Source: Bacillota bacterium
GTDB lineage: Bacteria; Bacillota; Clostridia; Lachnospirales; Lachnospiraceae
Assembly: GCA_023428655.1 (NCBI GenBank)
Contig: JAEYXC010000068.1
Coordinates: 1 to 14,252 of the forward strand
Direction of reading: 5' to 3'
DNA: 14,252 bases
The translations under genes and the position numbers were made by a program. Of this stretch, positions 7,718-13,584 are shown piece by piece. Below the pieces are notes generated by a model. The model was not told the origin of the DNA. It did no database searches and saw only the letters and a list, made by a program, of their open reading frames with translations. The number at the start of each line of letters is the position of its first letter. Within the stretch, counting starts at the first letter, position 1.

Positions 7718-7738
7718 CATCGGCAGCAATTGCCGATG
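7718..7738. other. Perfect stem-loop in the GNAT/BFD intergenic region
   Basis: CATCGGCA (7718-7725) and TGCCGATG (7731-7738) form a perfect 8-bp inverted repeat around a 5-nt loop. It begins 32 nt past the GNAT stop on the minus strand and lies about 150 nt upstream of the BFD-like gene. Neither side has a T-tract, so it is not a classical intrinsic terminator. It may be an mRNA 3'-end stabiliser or a protein-binding palindrome. The rest of 7568-7769 shows nothing convincing. Confidence 0.5.
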
Positions 7739-7769
7739 CTTAACCTCACTTCGTATCCCATCATCCTTA

Positions 7770-8315
7770 CTAAATACTATTATTCCTAATTGCTCCACTT
7801 TGTATGTACTCCACCCGAAGCATGGAATATATCATATCATCATAAATGATATCCCCATAGCCCTTCACACCACTTCGAATGCAGCCTTCATGAACAAAGC
7901 CCAGCTTTTCAATCAGTCTTTTGGAGGCTTCATTCGCCTTAAATATCCTCACCGAGAGTACCTCCACTCCAAGCTCCTCGAAGGCATAGCCTATGACCTC
8001 TCTTAAGGCCTCACTCATATAGCCCTTCCCCGTATATTGCTCTCCCAGGTAATAGGATAACCCTTTTGCATTAACGCCATATCGTAAGGTGTCCGGACTG
8101 ATATCAACCATTCCGATCACCCTGCTGTTCTCTTTGAGCACAATAGAATAGATATCCTCTGCTTCCATATCCTTTACAATCTGCGACTGAAGCTCTTCCA
8201 AGGTTACCTTCTTCATGCAGTTATATTTTAATACAAATTCACTGTTACGTATCTCAAGTAAATCCATTTCATCCCCGGGCAACACTCTCCGAAGCAGTAA
8301 TCTCTCTGTCTCCAT
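7770..8315 (-). CDS. GNAT family N-acetyltransferase, RimJ/RimL type
   Basis: This 181-residue enzyme would transfer an acetyl group from acetyl-CoA to an amine on a protein N-terminus or small molecule. METERLLLRR at the N-terminus is the typical RimJ/RimL opening. The acetyl-CoA binding motif A (Q/RxxGxG) is present as YYLGEQYTGKGYMSEAL at 88-104, with Q93, G96 and G98. ANEASKRLIEKLGF at 127-140 is the conserved motif B region with its asparagine. I chose ATG 8315 because GAGAGGG (8323-8329) lies 7 nt upstream and the protein starts at the family's first strand. The frame stays open to a TTG at 8477, but that stretch encodes 14-residue repeats generated by 42-bp tandem DNA repeats and has no good ribosome binding site. 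The acceptor substrate is unknown. Confidence 0.85.
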   Translation of the reverse strand: METERLLLRRVLPGDEMDLLEIRNSEFVLKYNCMKKVTLEELQSQIVKDMEAEDIYSIVLKENSRVIGMVDISPDTLRYGVNAKGLSYYLGEQYTGKGYMSEALREVIGYAFEELGVEVLSVRIFKANEASKRLIEKLGFVHEGCIRSGVKGYGDIIYDDMIYSMLRVEYIQSGAIRNNSI

Positions 8316-8337
8316 TCTCTTTCCCTCTCCATGATCC

Positions 8338-8463
8338 TGCAGGCTTCGTCCTACAGATTTTTTCCATACACAATTTACATACAGGGCTTCATCCTGCAGA
8401 TTTTTCCCATATACATTTTCATGCAGGACTTCATTATTCAGTTTTTCCCATACACAATTTATT
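8338..8463 (-). repeat. Three tandem copies of a 42-bp repeat upstream of the GNAT gene
   Basis: Three head-to-tail units of exactly 42 bp occupy 8338-8379, 8380-8421 and 8422-8463. Each begins (plus strand) with a TGCAGG-like block, then CTTC, a CAG, a run of T, CCCATA-like and CA-rich bases. Units differ at scattered positions. Since 42 is a multiple of three, the minus strand stays open and would encode degenerate 14-residue repeats (NCVWEKLNNEVLHE, NVYGKNLQDEALYV, NCVWKKSVGRSLQD). On the minus strand the two units nearest the gene can each fold a short stem, for example CTGTAGG with CCTGCAG, using G-U pairs. The array ends 23 nt upstream of the GNAT start codon, so it is probably in the 5' leader or promoter region. 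Function is unknown. Confidence 0.85.
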
Positions 8464-8564
8464 TTCCCTTTTACCAAGATAACCGAAACTTCTTACAGGT
8501 ATAATCTATCATTAATATCCTATCACTTACACTATCACTACATCCGTCACCAAAAGATAACCTA

Positions 8565-9314
8565 TTACAATTTTACAATTTCATAAATTGTCAATACATT
8601 CTCCTTCACTGTGAACCTGACATCAAAGTCACAGAATTCGAAGCCATAGATACGCTCAGGATCCTTCTGATAGGCAGGGCGAGGATCATGTGCAAGGACA
8701 CCCATAAGAGCTTCTCTCCGATCCTCAGGAATCAGGCTCAGCCACTGTTCCGGAAAAACAACCTCAAGGGTATAATCCTTTACCGGGTCAGCAAAGCCTC
8801 CTAAGGCCTCGGGATGACTGTCCGTATAGGGCAGATAAGGCTTAACGTCATAAATCGGGGTCCCGTCCATCAGATCCGCTCCGGACACATGGAGCACCGG
8901 TCCATGATCGGTATATAATTCTACTCGTTCTAATTTGACACAGGAAAGTCCAATGGCGTTTGGTCTAAAAGGTGACCTGGTCGCAAAGACACCCATGCGC
9001 TTGATCCCCCCCAGCCTGGGAGGCCTCACCATTGGTGACCAATTATCCCGCACTGTCTCTGAGAACGACCAGATAAGCCAGATATGGGTAAAGCCTTCGA
9101 TTCCCCGAAATGCCTCCGGATTCCGATACTCCGGCTCAAATACAATGGTAGCCTTCAGTTCATTTACAATTCCACTTTGTCTTGGAATTCCGAACTTAGT
9201 CCCAAAGTCCGTATGAATGCGAGCGATTATTTTCATTGAATGCTCCGTTTCCAAAGGCTCCTTACGTATTGTGTTATTTTTTTTCGGTTTTCGATAATCC
9301 TTATACTCTGCCAT
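8565..9314 (-). CDS. trmO: tRNA (N6-threonylcarbamoyladenosine(37)-N6)-methyltransferase TrmO
   Basis: This 249-residue protein is a TsaA/UPF0066 family member. TrmO uses S-adenosylmethionine to methylate t6A37 in certain tRNAs next to the anticodon, fine-tuning decoding of ACC/threonine codons. Family signatures are GFTHIWLIWSFS at 74-85, RPPRLGG at 97-103, MGVFATRSPFRPNAIGLS at 107-124 and DGTPIYDVKPYLPYTDS at 150-166. DPRPAYQ at 210-216 and the following YGFEF region form the C-terminal TrmO domain. ATG 9314 has AGGAG 9 nt upstream. An internal ATG (residue 27, MKIIARIHTDFG) matches the usual family N-terminus and also has a GGAG, so the first 26 basic residues may be an untranslated or optional extension. 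It lies 122 nt beyond the M28 peptidase gene on the same strand, with no clear terminator between. Confidence 0.92.
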   Translation of the reverse strand: MAEYKDYRKPKKNNTIRKEPLETEHSMKIIARIHTDFGTKFGIPRQSGIVNELKATIVFEPEYRNPEAFRGIEGFTHIWLIWSFSETVRDNWSPMVRPPRLGGIKRMGVFATRSPFRPNAIGLSCVKLERVELYTDHGPVLHVSGADLMDGTPIYDVKPYLPYTDSHPEALGGFADPVKDYTLEVVFPEQWLSLIPEDRREALMGVLAHDPRPAYQKDPERIYGFEFCDFDVRFTVKENVLTIYEIVKL

Positions 9315-9436
9315 TTACTTAACTCCTAAATCTGTTATTTATGCATCCTATTCATGTATTCCCATCCGGTGTCCACAAGGATTTGATCATGGTTTATTAC
9401 ACCACAATGGACCCTTCCATCCCATCTTATCACGGA

Positions 9437-10393
9437 TTAAAGCTGCATAGCAAAGCGCACCATGGCATCGGACAGGAGCCTAATATTCCTCTCATCAAAT
9501 ACCGTATCAAAGGGTGTATGAATCCTTCCCAAATAATAACCAAGGATCGGTGCCTTACGAACTGCTGCAATCCCAATATGCTTCTTAAATTTCAACTGAT
9601 CCGAAGGATAGAAGGTGGTGGATGCCGATAAGAATTCCACCGTTTTTTCCTCTCTGGAAATAAGACTTTCCCTCATCAAATCAAATACTGCCGCATCCTT
9701 TTTCATTTTTTTGTTTGATATCGCAAGAATATAATCTCCATCCGACACACAATCAAAATTAATTACCGGAGTATTCTGCAGCTTTTTATGATGCATCTTG
9801 TAAAAAACAGAGGACCCTAATAGCCCAAGCTCCTCATTATCAAAAAAGACAAAAGCGACATGATCTCGATGCTCCTTGGGTAGGCTCAGGGCAATCTCAA
9901 TCAGTGTAATAACTCCAGATGTATTATCATTGTATGTATTGGGATTGGATACCCCCGCCATAATCTGATAGCAGCATAATAAAAGCAATCCTGAGGTTAC
10001 TAAGCCTCCCACTGCCTGATTGGTGGACAGCGATACCAGGAAGCCGATTAGAGAGCCTCCACCAAGAATTAGTACGGTCAGTGCAAGCTGATAGATAATA
10101 TAGAACGGGATGTTCCTGGGTGTAACAAAATTAGGAAGAGGCATCATGGCACAGGTATCATAATGAGCGGTATAGATTACCTTTGCTTGATTCACGTCTC
10201 CAACCACTATATTCCTGCTTCGGGCCATACCACCCTGTTCAATGGTTACCGAATATTCCTGTTCTTCCAGCACCTCCTTGGTCCGGTTGATGAACTCTGT
10301 TTTTTGTCTTCGGTTTTTACGAACCAGATACCTCCAGATAATTTCCTTCGAATACTCTCTCATATCATTCTCCATTCTATCGTCTTCTCTCAA
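9437..10393 (-). CDS. M28 family zinc peptidase with a membrane hairpin
   Basis: The protein has up to 318 residues and the metal-ligand pattern of M28 aminopeptidase-like hydrolases: AHYDT (H77, D79), NDNTSG (D156, bridging), NEELGLLGS (E187 catalytic, E188 ligand), FDCVSDGD (D214) and RIHTPFDT (H292). Between the first two motifs, residues about 96-120 and 126-148 are strongly hydrophobic and look like two transmembrane helices inserted into the catalytic domain. There is no N-terminal signal peptide. A hairpin with short ends on the same side would leave the active site facing the cytoplasm. The longest start is a TTG at 10393 with GAGG 6 nt upstream; ATG 10363 with GGAG 6 nt upstream is nearly as good and would shorten the protein by ten residues. 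It begins 22 nt after the sialate esterase gene, so the two are probably one operon. Substrate unknown. Confidence 0.82.
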   Translation of the reverse strand: MREDDRMENDMREYSKEIIWRYLVRKNRRQKTEFINRTKEVLEEQEYSVTIEQGGMARSRNIVVGDVNQAKVIYTAHYDTCAMMPLPNFVTPRNIPFYIIYQLALTVLILGGGSLIGFLVSLSTNQAVGGLVTSGLLLLCCYQIMAGVSNPNTYNDNTSGVITLIEIALSLPKEHRDHVAFVFFDNEELGLLGSSVFYKMHHKKLQNTPVINFDCVSDGDYILAISNKKMKKDAAVFDLMRESLISREEKTVEFLSASTTFYPSDQLKFKKHIGIAAVRKAPILGYYLGRIHTPFDTVFDERNIRLLSDAMVRFAMQL

Positions 10394-10415
10394 TATCTAC
10401 CTCGCCTCACAACCA

Positions 10416-12302
10416 CTATACAAGCTCACAACAAAAAGGCGACGCAGGCAGTCCTTCTTTGTTATAAAGATTTGCTCCAACGGGATTCTCAGCCCAGGCA
10501 TAACGAATATGAACCGGATTAGGAATATTATCATTCCATACGAGAACACAATCACCGTCTAATTCGGCTTCTGCCCAGAGAAAACTTTGATCCGGTCCCG
10601 CGATCGCAAAATGTCCCGGTTTCCCTCCATCCTTTGTTACTAAACCACTCCCCGTATCCGTGAAGGTAAGTCTGACCTTATGATTATACTTACTCGCAGC
10701 CTTAAACATAGGACCGGAAGCAATTAGCTTCTCATCCTTATATGCAACTCGTTGAGCCATCAGCGACAGACGCCGACCAACCTCTTTTTTATTTACCGGG
10801 TGAATATCATTCCACTCCCCGATATCAATGGTGACTGCCATTCCGGTATCCGGTACCTCCAGTGTCCTTCTCTGTCCTTCCCTTAGGATTGCCCAATTAC
10901 TATGCTCCGGCTCACTCTTTGCTTCCTCAAAATTAGGTAGCTGAACATATAGGAACGGAAATTCTTCGCCCCATTTTGCTCTCCAATCCTGAATTAATGC
11001 TCTTAACAGACTTTCATACTCCTCCGGCTTACTTGCATTAGTCTCTCCCTGATACCAGAGCGCTCCTTTAATCGGATAGAAGGTGAGAGGCGCCAGCATG
11101 GCGTTATAGAGCCCGAGGGGCTGCCACTGAACAAAGGTGGGTTGTGGTAGTGCTGCACACTTTGCTCCGATTCTATACTGCCATGGACCACTAAGCTCAA
11201 TCCTATCATCCTCAAGCTCCAGACAATACGGCTTCTCTTTATAAAAGCCTCCCCTTCCGGAATAGTTAACCACTCTGACTACGATGACATTATTCCCCTC
11301 CTTCAGCACCCCTTTGGGCACCTCATAACGTCTGGGGATATACTGCATCGGGAGTGTCCCTATTTCTACGCCATTGATATATACCGTATCCTCATCCAGA
11401 ATATTACCCATTCTGATGATTGCATTCTGCACTGCCATAGAAGCTGTTAGTTTAATCTCCTTCCGAAACCATACAACTCCGTTAAAGGAACCTATCCCCT
11501 CATCTTCCCAGTAGGAAGGTACCTTTATCTCCCCCCAGTCAGAGGAATCATAATCTTGTGAATAGAAGAGCTGTTTTGGATCTTTAAGCCCGATGTCCTG
11601 TGATACAAGATTTTGACACCATTCCTCACGTAGGCTTTGATCCGTCATAAGTACCTCCTCTACGTACTTAGCATCACGGAAACGATGCGCCGCTTTTAGG
11701 TACTCCGGAAATTGATGTAAGGCCTCCTCACTCAACCATGCTTCTGCAGGAGATCCTCCTAAGCTTGTATTGATTAAACCAATGGGTACCTGATATCTGC
11801 GATAGAGATCCTCTGCAAAGAAATAGCCGGCCGCGGTAAAGTTTAGGACATGATCCGGGGTTGCAGCCTGCCAGCTTCCCTCCACATCCACCTCAGGTCC
11901 GGTGAAATTATATACCATGGGCACCAGAAATTGACGTATTCGTGGGTTGCTCGCATTCCTGATCTCCTTGGGATAGACCTCTGTTAAGGCCTCCATCCTC
12001 ATCTCCATGTTGGATTGTCCGGAACAGAGCCAAACATCTCCGATCAGTATGTCGCGGATTTCTATCGTCTTACCTTCCTCCTCCGACATAACCGTCATAT
12101 TAAAGGGCCCACCGGCCTCCTTTGTTAAAATGGTAAGCTCCCAACGCTCCTCACCGGATACCTTGGTTGAATATATCTGCCCTAAGAATTGAAGTGTTAT
12201 GGTATCGTCAGGCTTCCCCCACCCCCAAAGCCTGAGCCTTGTATTACGCTGTAGCACCATACCATTGCTGATTAATTTCGGTAACCTAAGCTTTGTATCC
12301 AA
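10416..12302 (-). CDS. Sialate O-acetylesterase-type carbohydrate esterase
   Basis: This 628-residue protein is a SASA-family (SGNH-like) esterase that removes O-acetyl groups from sugars. Visible features are an N-terminal beta region (1-85), block I DVWLCSGQSNMEM with nucleophile S97, NTSLGGSPAEAWLS at 178-191 with the oxyanion glycines, KGALWYQGETNA at 412-423, and DIHP at 499-502 with D499 and catalytic H501. A beta-galactosidase-like jelly-roll (about 245-370, with WFRKEI and VYINGVEIGT) is inserted in the catalytic domain, as in many family members. The C-terminal beta region ends in a CC pair. No signal peptide is present, so it acts in the cytoplasm. Although named for sialate, relatives in plant-polysaccharide degraders act on acetylated xylan or pectin oligomers; the neighbouring sugar permeases favour this. 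The start is TTG with AGGAGG 9 nt upstream. Confidence 0.88.
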   Translation of the reverse strand: MDTKLRLPKLISNGMVLQRNTRLRLWGWGKPDDTITLQFLGQIYSTKVSGEERWELTILTKEAGGPFNMTVMSEEEGKTIEIRDILIGDVWLCSGQSNMEMRMEALTEVYPKEIRNASNPRIRQFLVPMVYNFTGPEVDVEGSWQAATPDHVLNFTAAGYFFAEDLYRRYQVPIGLINTSLGGSPAEAWLSEEALHQFPEYLKAAHRFRDAKYVEEVLMTDQSLREEWCQNLVSQDIGLKDPKQLFYSQDYDSSDWGEIKVPSYWEDEGIGSFNGVVWFRKEIKLTASMAVQNAIIRMGNILDEDTVYINGVEIGTLPMQYIPRRYEVPKGVLKEGNNVIVVRVVNYSGRGGFYKEKPYCLELEDDRIELSGPWQYRIGAKCAALPQPTFVQWQPLGLYNAMLAPLTFYPIKGALWYQGETNASKPEEYESLLRALIQDWRAKWGEEFPFLYVQLPNFEEAKSEPEHSNWAILREGQRRTLEVPDTGMAVTIDIGEWNDIHPVNKKEVGRRLSLMAQRVAYKDEKLIASGPMFKAASKYNHKVRLTFTDTGSGLVTKDGGKPGHFAIAGPDQSFLWAEAELDGDCVLVWNDNIPNPVHIRYAWAENPVGANLYNKEGLPASPFCCELV

Positions 12303-12311
12303 CTCCTTACT

Positions 12312-12317
12312 CCTCCT
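12312..12317 (-). promoter_or_regulatory. Strong ribosome binding site that fixes a TTG start
   Basis: On the minus strand AGGAGG lies 9 nt before TTG 12302. No ATG or GTG occurs in frame near it upstream, and the next methionine (residue 15) is inside the first conserved strand, so TTG is the likely initiation codon of the sialate esterase. Confidence 0.75.
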
Positions 12318-12393
12318 ATAATACTACTTCTTAATTTATATTTATATTTCATGTGATAAATCGAAATTTCAACCCTCGATTACAACAGGTTTC

Positions 12394-12421
12394 TTTGTGA
12401 TACAAACGAACTGATTCACAA
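12394..12421. promoter_or_regulatory. Nested inverted repeats in the esterase leader
   Basis: TTTGT-GAT-ACAAA (12394-12406) is a perfect 5-3-5 palindrome. TTGTGA (12395-12400) is also repeated inverted as TCACAA (12416-12421) with a 15-nt spacer. The element lies downstream of both candidate promoters for the sialate esterase gene, where a bound repressor could block elongation. The binding protein is unknown. Confidence 0.35.
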
Positions 12422-12478
12422 CAATTCGCCTTGGAAAACTACTCCAAACCTCATAAGTATTGTAGCAAATTTTTAAAC

Positions 12479-12507
12479 AGAATATAACCCCTTTGTTATA
12501 TTATCAA
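12479..12507 (-). promoter_or_regulatory. Promoter with palindromic operator for the esterase/peptidase operon
   Basis: On the minus strand TTGATA (12507-12502, 5 of 6 to consensus) and TATTCT (12484-12479, 4 of 6) are separated by exactly 17 nt. A perfect inverted repeat, AATATAAC (12481-12488) and GTTATATT (12495-12502) with a 6-nt centre, covers almost the whole spacer and touches both boxes, the classical position of a repressor operator. It would drive the sialate esterase and M28 peptidase genes with a leader of roughly 170 nt. Confidence 0.5.
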
Positions 12508-12550
12508 CGAAACAATCCCTATTGACGTAGGATGTTAAATATGGACATTC

Positions 12551-12573
12551 AAAAAGGCTACCCTCGGACTAGC
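12551..12573 (-). terminator. Probable terminator of the sugar permease operon
   Basis: On the minus strand GCTAGTC (12573-12567), loop CGA, and GGGTAGC (12563-12557) form a 7-bp stem with one G-G mismatch and one T-G pair, followed by C and TTTTT (12555-12551). It lies about 70 nt beyond the stop of the second permease gene. The stem is modest, but the T-tract is well placed. Confidence 0.55.
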
Positions 12574-12641
12574 GTTAATATAACATCGTCCTACAGTAAC
12601 CTTATCGATATATTTATTATATAGCTTATCTGTATGGAATA

Positions 12642-13571
12642 CTATTCCTTTACCCCACCAATTGTTAGACCCGTGACAAAATACCGCTGTAAGAATGGAT
12701 AGAGAGCTACAATAGGAAGACAGGTTAATACGGTTGCTGCTGATCGTATCGAGGCTGTAGTAACCTGGTTACTGCCGGTTGCTGCACTGGCTTGAGCAGA
12801 AATATTTGCATCACCGCTTAATTGACTTACGGAGGATAACAGCTTCATTAGCTCATACTGCAGCGTGGTAAGGTTCTCATTTAATCGGTTAAATAACATG
12901 GTATCGAACCAAGAATTCCATTGACCAACTGCAACAAACAAGGCAACTGTGGCAAATACCGGTTTACATAGGGGTACCACTATCTTAATAAAAATCGTCG
13001 TATAACCTGCACCATCAATCATTGCAGATTCCTCCAAGCTATCCGGCAAACCATTCATATAGGTACGGATCACCAACATATTAAAGGCTGCCACCATACC
13101 CGGGATGATATAGACCCAGAAGCTATTCATAAAGCCCAAGCTACGGTTCAGCAAAAAGCCCGGTATTAATCCGCCATTCACATACATGGTTAATACATAG
13201 ATTAGAGATAACGGCTTTGCAAAAATATAGTTCTTACGGCTTAATACAAAGGCAAGCAAAGCCGTAGTGGAAAGAGAAGCAATCGTACCCACCGTTGTCC
13301 GAAGAACAGAAACATATAATCCGGTAGTGATGGATTCCTTATGTAATACCGTCCTATAATTATTCAGTGTGAATTTTCTGGGCCATAAATATATCCCACC
13401 GCGTAATGCATCCAGCGCCTCATTAAAGGATATTGCAACCGTATTGATAATCGGATATATAGTCACAATAACAAATAGTAGCAAGATCAACCCGATGATT
13501 CCGGAGGAAACCATATTCTTAAGGTTAAAGGTTCTTCTTTTCCTTGTAATAATTCGTTCTGATATCTCCAT
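12642..13571 (-). CDS. Carbohydrate ABC transporter permease, YtcP/LplC-like
   Basis: This 309-residue inner-membrane protein of the MalG-type (BPD_transp_1) superfamily is one half of a sugar-import channel. It opens with a basic cytoplasmic tail, then a first helix around 22-45 and about five more. The EAA loop that contacts the ATPase is EESAMIDGAGYTTIFIKIVVPL at 180-201. ALRGGIYLWPRKFTLNNYR near 55-73 and the C-terminal GLTIGGVKE are typical of the YtcP/LplC branch, whose members import oligosaccharides such as pectin- or xylan-derived ones. The ATG has AGGAGG (13581-13586) 9 nt upstream, and that site abuts the TAA of the first permease gene, so translation is coupled. No ATPase is encoded; this branch usually borrows a shared MsmX-type ATPase. 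No sugar-binding protein gene follows. Confidence 0.92.
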   Translation of the reverse strand: MEISERIITRKRRTFNLKNMVSSGIIGLILLLFVIVTIYPIINTVAISFNEALDALRGGIYLWPRKFTLNNYRTVLHKESITTGLYVSVLRTTVGTIASLSTTALLAFVLSRKNYIFAKPLSLIYVLTMYVNGGLIPGFLLNRSLGFMNSFWVYIIPGMVAAFNMLVIRTYMNGLPDSLEESAMIDGAGYTTIFIKIVVPLCKPVFATVALFVAVGQWNSWFDTMLFNRLNENLTTLQYELMKLLSSVSQLSGDANISAQASAATGSNQVTTASIRSAATVLTCLPIVALYPFLQRYFVTGLTIGGVKE

Positions 13572-13584
13572 TATCCTTCCCTCC

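Larger units (their letters stand above)
12303..12641. other. 339-bp regulatory intergenic region
   Basis: This is the only stretch over 300 bp without a gene. In minus-strand order it holds a terminator hairpin for the permease operon inside a larger bulged inverted repeat (12594 to 12527), a promoter with a palindromic spacer (12507 to 12479), a second possible extended -10 element (minus-strand TGCTACAAT, 12467 to 12459), a leader palindrome (12421 to 12394) and the AGGAGG site of the next gene. No credible coding region is present. Confidence 0.7.

Noticed and set aside
8338..8463. CRISPR array
   Set aside because: The 42-bp units follow one another directly with no unique spacers and are degenerate; no cas genes are present. 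They are tandem repeats.
8316..8477. N-terminal extension of the GNAT protein from TTG 8477
   Set aside because: It lacks a ribosome binding site, encodes only the degenerate 14-residue repeats, and the ATG at 8315 has a good site and matches the family N-terminus.
9315..9436. Promoter for trmO
   Set aside because: No pair of -35 and -10 boxes with acceptable match and spacing was found; trmO may be read from the upstream operon.
9341..9631. Plus-strand open frame over the trmO/M28 gap
   Set aside because: Most of it is antisense to the conserved C-terminus of the M28 peptidase, and its composition is not protein-like.
12541..12624. Small plus-strand ORF of 27 codons (MDIQKGYPRTSV...)
   Set aside because: It has only a weak upstream purine stretch and coincides with the inverted repeat and terminator of the opposite strand, which explain the sequence better.
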